This document shows positions 44,286-53,243 of a stretch of 64,000 nt of DNA, one piece after another (the first letter of the stretch is position 1; each line of letters starts with the position of its first letter). The DNA comes from Xenophilus sp. AP218F (GTDB lineage: Bacteria > Pseudomonadota > Gammaproteobacteria > Burkholderiales > Chromobacteriaceae), in assembly GCA_002213445.1 (NCBI GenBank), contig NJIE01000008.1:1-64000 (forward strand), read 5' to 3'. Made by a program: the position numbers and the translations under genes. The notes under the pieces are model-generated. The model ran no database searches and was not told the DNA's origin. It was given only the letters and a program-made list of their open reading frames with translations.

Positions 44286-45071
44286 ATGGCCAGGTATCTG
44301 ACACTTGAGCGGCTGGGCCAGGCAGCCATCATCACCTTATCCAGCCCGCCGGCCAATGTGCTGACGACCGATGGCTTGCTGGAATTGGCGTCCACCATAC
44401 AGACGCTGGGTGCCGATGCATCCGTGCGCGCGGTGGTTCTCACCGGCGCGGGCGACAGCTACTTTTCCGCTGGCGCCGATCTGAAGCAGTTCGCCGCCGG
44501 CGACAAGGCCGCGGCCGAGAAAGTGCTGGACGCCTTCGCCGCCGCGCTCAAGGCCATCCGCGACTACCCCGGCGTCACCGTCGCCGCCATCAACGGCTAC
44601 GCGCTGGGCGGAGGGCTGGAGTGCGCGTTGGTCTGTGATTACATGGTGGCCGAGCGCGGCGCCAAGCTGGGCTTGCCGGAGGCCAAGGTCGGCCTGATTC
44701 CGGCGGCCGGCGGCACCAAGACGCTGGCGGACAAGGTCGGCGTGTCCTGGGCCAAGCGCATCATTCTGGGCGGAGAGGTCATCTCCGCCGCCAAGGCGTA
44801 CGAAATCGGCCTGATCGAAGAAATCGTCGATCAGGGTTTCTCCAAGATCGTGGCGGTGGGTTTGGCCAACAAGGTGGCGGGCCAGGGGCCGGCCGCGGTG
44901 GCGCAGGCGCGCCATCTGATTGAAAACAGCCCCAACCTGACGCTGGAGCAACACCTGGCGTACGAGCGCTCCGCCACCTTGTCGCTGGTGGGCGGCGAGG
45001 AGCAGAAAGAGGGCGTGGCCGCCTTCCTCGGCAAGCGCTCGCCGTCCTGGGTGCAGGATGACGATGATTGA
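44286..45071 (+). CDS. enoyl-CoA hydratase/isomerase family protein
   Basis: A 261-residue crotonase-fold enzyme, predicted to hydrate trans-2-enoyl-CoA or act on a related CoA ester. Family segments are SPPANVLTTDGLLEL, the oxyanion loop YFSAGADLKQF and GYALGGGLECALVCDY with the first catalytic glutamate. In the second-Glu region, EAKVGLIPAAGGTKTL is present, with P/A in place of the usual G/G. The long Asp-rich end (WVQDDDD) is unusual. Exact pathway unknown; the downstream LysR gene could regulate it. Confidence 0.9.
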   Translation: MARYLTLERLGQAAIITLSSPPANVLTTDGLLELASTIQTLGADASVRAVVLTGAGDSYFSAGADLKQFAAGDKAAAEKVLDAFAAALKAIRDYPGVTVAAINGYALGGGLECALVCDYMVAERGAKLGLPEAKVGLIPAAGGTKTLADKVGVSWAKRIILGGEVISAAKAYEIGLIEEIVDQGFSKIVAVGLANKVAGQGPAAVAQARHLIENSPNLTLEQHLAYERSATLSLVGGEEQKEGVAAFLGKRSPSWVQDDDD

Positions 45072-45320
45072 GCGGCCTGGCTGGCCGGCTTCGTGATCGC
45101 TACCGCCTGTCCGCGTCGCCGCGGCGGGCGGTTTGGCTTTCATGGCTTTGCTTCTGGTCAGGCGAGTTGCGTTGCGGACTGTCTGGGTCTGGCGAATGGA
45201 CTGTGGTAGGCTGACAGTTATTTGGCATGAAGCGCCGCCTGGCGGGCTTCGCGCCGCATGCGCGAACAAGCTTGGCCGGCTGGGTCCGAAACCGGACAGC
45301 ATCCGCCGGCAGGGGAGAAC

Positions 45321-46220
45321 ATGGAAATCTACCAGTTGCGAACCTTTGTCACCGTGGCGCAGCAAGGCCACCTGACGCAGGCCGCCGAACTGCTGCATCT
45401 GTCGCAACCCGCGGTGACGGCCCAGATCAAGGCCCTGGAGGAAGAGGTCGGCATGCCGCTGTTCGAGCGCAACGCCGGCGGCGTGACGCTGACGCGCGCC
45501 GGGGAGGAGTTGTTGCCGCAAGCGCAGGGCATTCTTGCCGCCACCCGCGACATCATCAACCACGCCAAGGGTTTGAAAGGCCAGTTGGCCGGCAAGGCCC
45601 GCATCGGCATCACGCTGATGCCGCAGGCGCTGCGCATCGGTCCCTGGGCGGCGGCGCTGGTGGAGAAATACCCGCTGCTCGACGTGCAGTTGCATCACGG
45701 GGTATCGGTGGAGGTGCTCAACCAGGTGCGCAAGAAGGAGCTGGACGCCGGCTTCTACCTGGGCAAGAACCCCTACGGCAACGTCAGCACCATTCGCCTC
45801 GCCCAGCTGCCGTTTCGCGTGGCCTTGCCCAAGCGGTGCGAGGGCGCGGCGCGGGAGGGGCGCTTCAAGGAGCTGGGCAAGCTGCCGTGGGTCGGGATTT
45901 CCCAGTTTTCCAGCCTCTCCAAGATCACTTCCGAATTGTGGCGCGAGCTGAATATCGCGCCCAAGAAGGTGGCGGAGTGCGACAACCTGGCGGTGATTCT
46001 GGAGCTGGTGTCGGCGGGCGTCGGCGCGGCGCTGGTGCGCGAGGACGACGCCCTGGCGGCGGAGGCTCGGGGCGAGGTTTGTCTGGCGCCGGATCTGGTC
46101 AAGCTGGCGGACTTGCAATTCGTGTACCCGGCGGAACGGGCCGGCGAGCCCATTCTGGAAGCCTTGCTGGCCGAATTGTTGCGGGTATGGTCCTTGCCGG
46201 GCGACCCGGTCTGGCCCTGA
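45321..46220 (+). CDS. LysR-family transcriptional regulator
   Basis: A 299-residue LysR regulator with N-terminal helix-turn-helix (QLRTFVTVAQQGHLTQAAEL, SQPAVTAQIKALEEEVGM, PLFERNAGGVTLTRAG) and a periplasmic-binding-protein-like effector domain (KARIGITLMPQALRIGPWAA through LELVSAGVGAALVREDDAL). AGGGGAG precedes the start at 45321. It follows the enoyl-CoA hydratase gene on the same strand, but with 249 bases between, so it likely has its own promoter. Target unknown. Confidence 0.92.
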   Translation: MEIYQLRTFVTVAQQGHLTQAAELLHLSQPAVTAQIKALEEEVGMPLFERNAGGVTLTRAGEELLPQAQGILAATRDIINHAKGLKGQLAGKARIGITLMPQALRIGPWAAALVEKYPLLDVQLHHGVSVEVLNQVRKKELDAGFYLGKNPYGNVSTIRLAQLPFRVALPKRCEGAAREGRFKELGKLPWVGISQFSSLSKITSELWRELNIAPKKVAECDNLAVILELVSAGVGAALVREDDALAAEARGEVCLAPDLVKLADLQFVYPAERAGEPILEALLAELLRVWSLPGDPVWP

Positions 46221-46365
46221 GACGCGCTTCGTGGCATGGTGGTTTGTTCTTTCTGGAAAAGTCTTTAAACGGATGCTAATAGCGTAGTGTCGATTCTTTG
46301 CGGCGGCTCACTGCCGCCACGCAAGCAGGCTTGGCTTGGCCAGGCCGGAATAGTCAGGAGGCCGC

Positions 46366-46827
46366 ATGGCCAGTAGCTGGTTGGCAGGAGCCGTCGCAAC
46401 CTATTGCGGCGTGATGGAGCGGGGACAGCGCCGATGGCTGGAAGCGCAAGAGGACGCCTGTCTGTCCTGGTGGTCCGCCGTGTCGCCCTGGGGGCCGTTG
46501 TCCGATGGAGAAATGCAGCGGCGCATCGATGGCAGCCTGCTGGCCGGCGCGTCGCTGGTGCAGGCTCAAGCCGATACCCAGCGCGACCTGATGCTGTTGA
46601 CCGAGAAGCTGCTGACCGAGGTGAACCGGAACTTGCAGCAGCAGTTGCAGGATTCCGGCGAAAGCCCTTCGCTGGACGCGATGCGCCAGGCTCTGCAGCT
46701 GGGCTGCGTCTCCGGCGGCGCGATGTCCAAGCTGTCGCGCCAGGTGGGGCATTTCGCCGCCACCAATCTGTCCTCGGCGCCGCTCAAGGCCGCGCGCGAC
46801 GTGCGCCGGGCCTGGGAGAAGGCCTGA
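46366..46827 (+). CDS. small helical hypothetical protein (phasin-like)
   Basis: A 153-residue soluble, all-helical protein. AGGAGG lies just before the ATG. The sequence is rich in Gln, Leu and Ala (LTEKLLTEVNRNLQQQLQDS) and has four Trp near the N-terminus. Its size and composition recall polyhydroxyalkanoate-granule phasins, but I see no diagnostic motif, so this is a weak suggestion. It is followed by a terminator-like hairpin. Confidence 0.72.
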   Translation: MASSWLAGAVATYCGVMERGQRRWLEAQEDACLSWWSAVSPWGPLSDGEMQRRIDGSLLAGASLVQAQADTQRDLMLLTEKLLTEVNRNLQQQLQDSGESPSLDAMRQALQLGCVSGGAMSKLSRQVGHFAATNLSSAPLKAARDVRRAWEKA

Positions 46828-46852
46828 GCGAGCCTGAGCGCGAGGCGGCCCG

Positions 46853-46884
46853 ATGCCGCGGTGTCCGGATGGACGCCGCGGCAT
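46853..46884 (+). terminator. terminator-like hairpin
   Basis: ATGCCGCGGTGTCC and GGACGCCGCGGCAT pair over 14 bases with one G-T pair around a GGAT loop, followed by TTGT. It lies 25 bases after the phasin-like gene. Confidence 0.65.
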
Positions 46885-47011
46885 TTGTCGTTGTGAGGAG
46901 CGGCTGCGTTCATTCCTGTTAACGCTTTGCCGCCGGTTTGCGACATTTCCGGGTTGTCGCGCGGCGCTCGCTTGCTTGAATGAAACTGAGTGGAGCGCGC
47001 GGGAGGGCGAC

Positions 47012-47812
47012 ATGAAAAAGAACATGGCGTTGGTGGTTTTCGCATTGGCGCTGCAAAGCGCGTGGGCATCGGACGCGACCCAGGACGCGCGGGAGGTGGC
47101 CCGGGACGCGGCGGCGTTGGCTGCGGCGACTGAGGGGGTGCAAGCCGATCGAACGACCTTGCAGGCGGATTTTGCCGTCGCCGCGGCTCTGCGCAGCGAG
47201 CGGCGCGCGGCTATGCAGGCATTGAGCGCAGACGTCGCCGCCGGCGACTTGACGGCGGCGCAGGCCGATCTGGCCAAGGTGGACGCCCTGAATGCCCGGA
47301 TACGCGCCGCGGAAGCGGCAGTGGCGGCCGCTCACCGCGCCTTGCGCGCCGAGCAGGTGGCGCGGGCGCTGGACAGGGCTGAGCTGAATCAGGCGGCGCG
47401 CGACCTGTCGCAGGACGCGAATGCGAGAGCCGATGCAAGCGCTGATCCGACGGTGGCGGCCGATCGTACTCAGCTGCAGGCGGCGGAGCAGGCCCTGGCG
47501 GCGACGCGTGCCCAGATGCAGTCCGACATGAAGGCGATGGCGGATGCCGTGCGCAGCGGAGATCTGGCGGCGGCGCAGGCCGCGCTGGCGCAGGCCCAGA
47601 GTTTGAGCGGCGCCCTGAAAGCGCAGGCCGAAGCGGTGGCGCAAGCGCACGCGGCGCTGGCGGCCGCGCGCAAGGCCGCAGCGCAAACCGCCAAGGCGGA
47701 GAATGCGGCGGCCGCGGCCGCTTCGAGCAAGTCTGACGCAGGCAAATCCGATACGGGCAAGGCGGGCTCGGGCAAATCGTCGGGGGGAGGCGGCGGCCAC
47801 GGCAAGAAATAA
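47012..47812 (+). CDS. secreted Ala-rich coiled-coil protein with internal duplication
   Basis: A 266-residue exported protein of unknown function. Signal peptide about 1-19 (SAWA-SD). The body is Ala/Gln/Asp-rich and strongly helical, with two copies of one unit. The first (about 43-118) begins VQADRTTLQAD and includes AAGDLTAAQADLAKVDAL; the second (about 149-224) begins VAADRTQLQAA and includes RSGDLAAAQAALAQAQSL. The tail is low-complexity Ser/Gly/Lys ending in GGGHGKK. GGGAGG precedes the ATG. A periplasmic structural or stress role is only a guess. Confidence 0.8.
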   Translation: MKKNMALVVFALALQSAWASDATQDAREVARDAAALAAATEGVQADRTTLQADFAVAAALRSERRAAMQALSADVAAGDLTAAQADLAKVDALNARIRAAEAAVAAAHRALRAEQVARALDRAELNQAARDLSQDANARADASADPTVAADRTQLQAAEQALAATRAQMQSDMKAMADAVRSGDLAAAQAALAQAQSLSGALKAQAEAVAQAHAALAAARKAAAQTAKAENAAAAAASSKSDAGKSDTGKAGSGKSSGGGGGHGKK

Positions 47813-47841
47813 TGCCGCGGCCGCGCGCCGCGGCGCGCAAG

Positions 47842-47873
47842 GAAGCGGGCATCCCGGCCGGGATGCCCGCTTC
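47842..47873. terminator. strong bidirectional terminator
   Basis: GAAGCGGGCATCCCGG / CCGGGATGCCCGCTTC is a perfect 16-bp self-complementary stem followed by GTTTTC. It sits between the convergent coiled-coil gene and fruA. Confidence 0.92.
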
Positions 47874-47890
47874 GTTTTCAAGGACAAGCC

Positions 47891-49552
47891 TCAGAGCGCG
47901 ACGGGTTTCTTAAGCAGCCGCAGCATGACGGCGGTGAGCGCCGTGCCGGCCAGCAAGGCCAGCAGATAACCGCCCAGGTGTTCCACGGCGTTGGGAATCG
48001 GCAGAACGAACACGCCGCCGTGCGGCACTTTCAGCTCCACGCCCAGGCTCATCGACATCGCGCCGGCCAGCGCGGAGCCGGCCATCAGCGCCGGAATCAC
48101 CCGCAGCGGGTCGCGGGCGGCGAAGGGAATCGCGCCTTCGCTGATGAAGGCGAGGCCCAGCACCCCGGCGGCCTTGCCGGCTTCGCGCTCGTCGGCGGTG
48201 AAGCGGTCGGCGAACAGGCGGGCGGCCACGGCGATGCCCAGCGGCGGGGTCATGCCGGCGGCCATTACCGCCGCCATCGGCGTGTACACCTGGCTGGCGA
48301 TCAGGCCGGTGGCGAAGGCGTAGGCCGCCTTGTTGACGGGGCCGCCCATGTCGAAGGCCATCATCGCGCCCAAGAGCGCGCCCAGCGCCAGCGCGCTGCT
48401 GCCTTGCATGCCTTTTAGCGCGCCGGTGAGCGCCGACAGGATGGCCGCCACCGGCTCGCCCACCACGTAGATCATGGCGAGGCCCACCAGCAGCGAGCCC
48501 AGCACCGGCAGGATCAGCACCGGTTTCAAACCGTCCAGATGGCGGCCCAGCTGGATGCGCTGGTTCAGCCAGCGGGTGCCGTAGCCGGCGATAAAGCCGG
48601 CGACGATGCCGCCGAGAAAACCGGAGCCGAGGCTGGCCGCCAGCATGCCGCCCACCATGCCCGGCGCGATGCCGGGGCGGTCGGCGATGGAGTAGGCGAT
48701 GTAGCCGGCGAGGATGGGCACCATCAGCGCGAACGCCGACTTGGCGCCGATCTGGAACAGCGACCAGGCCAGCGTGCCCTTGTGGGCGTCGTCGAAGGCG
48801 TAGATGCCGCCCAGGGCGAAAGCCAGCGCGATCAGGATGCCGCCTGCGGTGACGAAGGGCAGCATGAAGGACACGCCGGTCATCAGGTGCTTGTACGGGC
48901 CGTTGCCGGCGGCGGTTTTTTCCGCCGGCCGGGCGGCGGCCTCGCGCGCCGGCTGGTGGGGGCGGGCTTCGGCGATGGCGCGCTTGAGCAGCGCCAGGCC
49001 GTCGTTGATCGCGGCCTTGGTGCCGCTCTGGAACAGCTTCTTGCCGACGAAGCGGTCCAGCGCCACCTGGGTGTCGGCGGCGATGACGATCAGGTCGGCC
49101 TCAGCGATCTCGCCCGCGCCCAGCTGGTCCTGCGCGCCCACCGAGCCTTGCGTTTCCACGCGGATCGAGTGGCCTAGCGCGCGCGCCGCCTGCGTCAGGC
49201 CCTCGGCGGCCATGAAGGTGTGGGCGATGCCGGTGGGGCAGGCGGTGATGCCGAGGATGCGCAGCGGCCGCTCGGCCGCGGCATCCTGCTCCAGCATGGC
49301 GGCCGGCTGATTCAAAATCTGTTCCAGCGTGGCGCGGCGCAGCCGGCAGTGGCCAAAGCGGCTGTCGTCCACCTCGCCCACCAGCAGCGCCTGCTTCGCG
49401 GCGGCGATGGTTTGCGCGCTCAGCGCCGGCTGGCCGTCGATTTCGATGTCCAGCTCGATGTCCCGTTCGCGCGCGGCTTGCCGCAGCGCTTCGGCCGCCA
49501 GCAGGGCCTGGGTGCTGCGCTCGCCGGCGGCGATGATGGCCAGATGTGTCAT
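47891..49552 (-). CDS. fruA: fructose-specific PTS enzyme IIB'BC
   Basis: A 553-residue PTS permease that takes up fructose and phosphorylates it to fructose-1-phosphate. The N-terminal about 90 residues are a degenerate IIB' domain. The active IIB has its phosphocysteine C105 in LGITACPTGIAHTFMAAEG. The IIC membrane domain begins near 225 (HLMTGVSFMLPFVTAGGIL) and includes AFDMGGPVNKAAYAF and the late ISEGAIPFAARDP. It is last of the fruB-fruK-fruA operon, the usual order. Confidence 0.96.
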   Translation of the reverse strand: MTHLAIIAAGERSTQALLAAEALRQAARERDIELDIEIDGQPALSAQTIAAAKQALLVGEVDDSRFGHCRLRRATLEQILNQPAAMLEQDAAAERPLRILGITACPTGIAHTFMAAEGLTQAARALGHSIRVETQGSVGAQDQLGAGEIAEADLIVIAADTQVALDRFVGKKLFQSGTKAAINDGLALLKRAIAEARPHQPAREAAARPAEKTAAGNGPYKHLMTGVSFMLPFVTAGGILIALAFALGGIYAFDDAHKGTLAWSLFQIGAKSAFALMVPILAGYIAYSIADRPGIAPGMVGGMLAASLGSGFLGGIVAGFIAGYGTRWLNQRIQLGRHLDGLKPVLILPVLGSLLVGLAMIYVVGEPVAAILSALTGALKGMQGSSALALGALLGAMMAFDMGGPVNKAAYAFATGLIASQVYTPMAAVMAAGMTPPLGIAVAARLFADRFTADEREAGKAAGVLGLAFISEGAIPFAARDPLRVIPALMAGSALAGAMSMSLGVELKVPHGGVFVLPIPNAVEHLGGYLLALLAGTALTAVMLRLLKKPVAL

Positions 49553-49600
49553 GACGTGCTCCCCTGTGTGGGTGTGCCCGGTAGGGCGGAACGAATGCGG

Positions 49601-50551
49601 TTATGGCAGACGGCGCAGGCTTGCTTGCGCCGCCAGCGTTTCAATCTCGGCGCGCGCCGGCAGATGCGGGCCGATCCGGCGCAATTTGGCGGCGGCGAAG
49701 GCCACCGCCAGCCGGGCGCGGCGTTCCGGGTCGGCTTGCTCGCGCCAGGCGGCGCACAGGCCGGCCACCAGCGCGTCTCCGGCGCCCACGCTGCTGAGCG
49801 GGCGCTGCGGCGGCAGGCTGGCGAGAAGGACGCTGTTGCCTTCCAGCAGCAAGGCGCCTTCGCTGCCCAGCGACACCGTCACCAGGCCGACGCCGCGCGC
49901 CAGCAGCTCGCGGCCGCAGGCGATCAGCGCGTCCAGGCTGTCCAGCGGCCGGCCGGCCCATTGCTCCAGTTCGTGACGATTGGGTTTGATCGCGTCGGGC
50001 AGGGCGTCGCCCGCCAGCGCCGCCGCCAGCGCCGGGCCGCTGCTGTCCAGCAGCACCCATGCGCCCTGTTGTTTTAGCTGGCGGCACAAGCGCGCCCAGC
50101 TGTCGTCCGGCAAGCCGCGCGGCAGGCTGCCGGCCAACGCCGCGCCGTCGCCGGCTTTCGCTTCGGCGGCCAGCCGGGCGGCGAGCGCTTCCAGATCGGC
50201 CGGCGCGGCGCTCAGCCCCGGCAGGTTGATGTCGGTGGTGTCGCCGCTTTCGCGGTCGGCCAGCTTGATGTTGACGCGGGTGGCGCCGGACAGGCGCAGC
50301 ATGCGGTCGGGTATCGATTTGGCGGCGAACAGCGCTTCGAAGGCGGCGGCGTTGTCGCGGCCGAGCAGGCCGTGCGCGGACGACGGCACCCCCCAGTCGG
50401 CCAGGCAGCTGGCGACGTTGACGCCCTTGCCGCCGGCGTTGGCGGCCACGGCTTCGGCCAGGTTGACTTCGCCGGGGCGCAGCCGCGCCAGGGTGACGGT
50501 CTGGTCCAGCGCCGGGTTGAGGGTGACGGTGTGCAGGGCGGACGGATTCAT
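49601..50551 (-). CDS. fruK: 1-phosphofructokinase
   Basis: A 316-residue PfkB-family kinase converting fructose-1-phosphate to fructose-1,6-bisphosphate. The N-terminus HTVTLNPALDQTVTL, the NAGGKGVNVASCLADWG substrate site and the C-terminal SSVGAGDALVAGL with catalytic D259 are all present. Its start overlaps the fruB stop by four bases, so the two are translationally coupled. fruA follows after about 50 bases. Confidence 0.96.
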   Translation of the reverse strand: MNPSALHTVTLNPALDQTVTLARLRPGEVNLAEAVAANAGGKGVNVASCLADWGVPSSAHGLLGRDNAAAFEALFAAKSIPDRMLRLSGATRVNIKLADRESGDTTDINLPGLSAAPADLEALAARLAAEAKAGDGAALAGSLPRGLPDDSWARLCRQLKQQGAWVLLDSSGPALAAALAGDALPDAIKPNRHELEQWAGRPLDSLDALIACGRELLARGVGLVTVSLGSEGALLLEGNSVLLASLPPQRPLSSVGAGDALVAGLCAAWREQADPERRARLAVAFAAAKLRRIGPHLPARAEIETLAAQASLRRLP

Positions 50552-53055
50552 TTCGCCTCCTGCGCCAGCTGGCGCACCTCGTCGGCGCTGTCGCAATCCA
50601 GGGCGCGCTCGGCCAGCGCCCGCAGGTCGGCCAGCCGGTTGCGGCGCAGCGCGGCCTTGACCGCGGCGATGTCGCGCGGGCTCATCGACAGCTCGTTTAC
50701 CCCCAGGCCCGCCAGCAGGCAGGCGCCCAGCGGATCGCCGGCGATGCCGCCGCAAACGCCGACCCAGCGTTGATGCCGCGCGGCGCCTTGCACCGTCTGC
50801 CGGATCAGGCGCAGCACCGCCGGATGCAGGCTGTCGGCCTCGGCGGCCAGCTCCGGGTGCTGGCGGTCTATGGCCAGCGCGTACTGGGTGAGATCGTTGG
50901 TGCCGATGGAGAAGAAATCGACGTATTCGGCCAGCTGGTCGGCCAGCAGCGCGGCGGCGGGCACTTCCACCATGATGCCGATGGGCACGGCCGGCGCGTC
51001 CAGTTCCTTGCGCACGCCTTCGCACCAGCCCTTGAGGCGGGTGATTTCCTTCAGCGAGGTGATCATCGGGAACATGATGGACAGCGGCTGGCCGCTGCGC
51101 GCGGCGCGATACAGGGCGCGCAGCTGCGGTTCCAGCAGATCGCGGCGGCGCAGCAGCAGCCGCGCGCCGCGCACCCCGAGGAAGGGATTGTCTTCGCCGG
51201 GCAGGCCCAGGTAGGGCACCTGCTTGTCGCCGCCGATGTCCAGCGCGCGCACGATCAGCGGCTTGCCGTCCAGCGCCTGCTGCATGGCGCGGTAAGTCTG
51301 GTATTGCTCCTCCTCGTCCGGCGCGGCGTTGCGCTCCAGGAACAGGAACTCGGTGCGCATCAGGCCGACGCCTTCGGCCCCCAGCTCCAGCGCGCCGGCC
51401 ACCTGCCGCGGCTGGTTGACGTTGGCGGCGATGTCGACGCGCGCGCCGTCCAGCAAGATGGCGGGCCGTTGCTGCTCGGCGCGCTGCCGCTCGGCCTCTT
51501 GCCGCTGCTGTTCCAGCCATTGCCTGGCCGAGGCCAGGTCCTGTTCCGACGGGTTCAGGTACAGCTTGCCGGCGTCGCCGTCCAGAATCACGACGGCGCC
51601 GTCGGCCACGTCGAACAGCGCCGCGCCGCCGGCCACCAGCGCCGGGATGCCCAGGGTGCGCGCCAGGATGGCGGTGTGCGAGGTTGGGCCGCCGTGGGCG
51701 GTGGCCAGCGCGCGCGCCTGTTGCGGCTTGAGGCTGGCGGTGTCGGATGGGGCCAGGTCGGCGGCGATCAGCACGTTATCGTCGCCTTGCAGGTCGGCCA
51801 GGCTGTGGCTGCGCAGGCTGGGGTCCAGCTGCAGCAGCACGCGCCGGCCGGCGTCGCGCAAGTCGGCGGCGCGGGCGGCGAGCAGGGGGTTGCCCAGCGC
51901 GGCCAGCCTTTCGGCCAGACGTTCCACCGCCTGTTGCCAGGACCACTCCACGCCGTGGCCGGCCACCATCAACTGGCAGCTGAGGGTGATCAGGTCGGTG
52001 TCGGAGAGCAGCTCGGTTTGCGCCCGGAAGATGCCTGCTTCGCTTTCGCCCAGCGCGTGGGCGGTGGCGCGCGCCAGTTCGGCCAGTTCGGCGCGGGTGG
52101 CGGCCAGCGCGGCGTGCAGGCGGTCGCCGCCTTCGGCCAGCGATATCGGCCGGTCGCTGACCTGGATGCGCTCGTTTTTCAATACCCGGGCGCGGCCGAT
52201 GGCGAGGCCGGGGCTGGCGGCGATGCCGGCCAGCGTCAAGGGATGGCCGGGCGGCGTCCAGCTTTTGCTTCCCCGGCGGCTCATGGCGCGTTGCGCGGCC
52301 AGCGCGGCGTCGGTTTGCTCCTGGGCGGAGAGCCTGCGCATTTCCCCCAGCAGTTTTTCCACGGCGGCGAGCGCATCCGGGCCGCGGGCGGAGACGGCGA
52401 TGCGGTCGCCCTGGCGCAGGCCCAGCTGCAGCAGCGAAATCAGGTTCTTGGCGTCGGCGGTTTGATGGCCGTGGCGCACGCGCAACAGCGCCGCGCAGCC
52501 GCGCGCCGCGTCTACCCACATGGCGGCGGGGCGCGCGTGCAGGCCGTTGGGGTAGTCCACGATCCACTCGCGCGGGTAGTCCAGGTCGCTGGCCGCGGCG
52601 TTTTCCGCGGCGGCCGGCGGCGGAGCGTCGGCCAGGGCCGCGATCAGAGCTGCGGGGTCATCGGTTTCGTACAGCGGCGCGAGCCGGGTTTCGTCCTGCA
52701 GCAGGCGGGTGAGTTGGCGCAGGGCGGCCAGATGTTCGTCCGACTGGGCGGCGATGGCGAAGATCAGCCGGGTGGTCTGGCCCGGGTTCCACGCCACGCC
52801 GGCGCGGCTTTGCACCACGGCGATGCCGGTTTTGCGGATCAGCGCGCGGTCTTCCACCATGCCGTGCGGGATGGCGATGTGCTTGTCCAGAAAGGTGTTG
52901 GCCACGGCCTCGCGGCGCAGCAGACTGTCGATGTAGGCCGTTTCGATGCAGCCGGCGTCCACCAGCAGTTGGCCGGCCTCGCGGATGGCTTCTTCCTTGG
53001 TTCGGGCCTGGCTGTTCAGGCGTATCAGTTGCGGAGTGAGCAAAGCTTGGGGCAT
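50548..53055 (-). CDS. fruB: fused PTS fructose EIIA-HPr-EI multiphosphoryl transfer protein
   Basis: An 835-residue fusion that carries the whole soluble phosphorelay from PEP to FruA. Domain order is EIIA-Fru (about 1-145, H64 in HIAIPHGM), HPr (about 158-245, H173 in NGLHARPA) and enzyme I (about 275-835, H460 in GGPTSHTAI, plus the PEP-site IMVEVPAAALLADQLAEY region with VGVCGG). This EIIA-HPr-EI form lets fructose uptake run without separate ptsH/ptsI products. It heads the operon and faces fruR across a gap with two operators. Confidence 0.96.
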   Translation of the reverse strand: MPQALLTPQLIRLNSQARTKEEAIREAGQLLVDAGCIETAYIDSLLRREAVANTFLDKHIAIPHGMVEDRALIRKTGIAVVQSRAGVAWNPGQTTRLIFAIAAQSDEHLAALRQLTRLLQDETRLAPLYETDDPAALIAALADAPPPAAAENAAASDLDYPREWIVDYPNGLHARPAAMWVDAARGCAALLRVRHGHQTADAKNLISLLQLGLRQGDRIAVSARGPDALAAVEKLLGEMRRLSAQEQTDAALAAQRAMSRRGSKSWTPPGHPLTLAGIAASPGLAIGRARVLKNERIQVSDRPISLAEGGDRLHAALAATRAELAELARATAHALGESEAGIFRAQTELLSDTDLITLSCQLMVAGHGVEWSWQQAVERLAERLAALGNPLLAARAADLRDAGRRVLLQLDPSLRSHSLADLQGDDNVLIAADLAPSDTASLKPQQARALATAHGGPTSHTAILARTLGIPALVAGGAALFDVADGAVVILDGDAGKLYLNPSEQDLASARQWLEQQRQEAERQRAEQQRPAILLDGARVDIAANVNQPRQVAGALELGAEGVGLMRTEFLFLERNAAPDEEEQYQTYRAMQQALDGKPLIVRALDIGGDKQVPYLGLPGEDNPFLGVRGARLLLRRRDLLEPQLRALYRAARSGQPLSIMFPMITSLKEITRLKGWCEGVRKELDAPAVPIGIMVEVPAAALLADQLAEYVDFFSIGTNDLTQYALAIDRQHPELAAEADSLHPAVLRLIRQTVQGAARHQRWVGVCGGIAGDPLGACLLAGLGVNELSMSPRDIAAVKAALRRNRLADLRALAERALDCDSADEVRQLAQEAK

Positions 53056-53092
53056 GGCGCGCTGCCTCGTGAATGGCTGGAGTGGCTTTCAT

Positions 53093-53106
53093 TGAAAACG
53101 ATTACA
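53093..53106. promoter_or_regulatory. predicted FruR operator 1 (fruB side)
   Basis: TGAAAACGATTACA is an imperfect palindrome one base different from operator 2 (TGAAAACGATTTCA). It starts 38 bases upstream of the fruB start codon, a suitable place to block fruB transcription. Confidence 0.75.
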
Positions 53107-53222
53107 TTTTTACTGTCAATATCCAACGGTAGCTTGCCGCATCGGGTTGCGAATTGCCTGGAAATGTGTGGCAAATCGGCGCTTGCATTCCGGTTTTTGC
53201 TGGTGCAGCATGTGGTCATGAT

Positions 53223-53236
53223 TGAAAACGATTTCA
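53223..53236. promoter_or_regulatory. predicted FruR operator 2 (fruR side)
   Basis: TGAAAACGATTTCA pairs TGAAA with TTTCA around ACGA and resembles LacI/Cra-family operators. It ends seven bases before the fruR start codon, in the place where a Shine-Dalgarno sequence would be expected, so it would give tight autoregulation. Confidence 0.78.
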
Positions 53237-53243
53237 TATTGCC

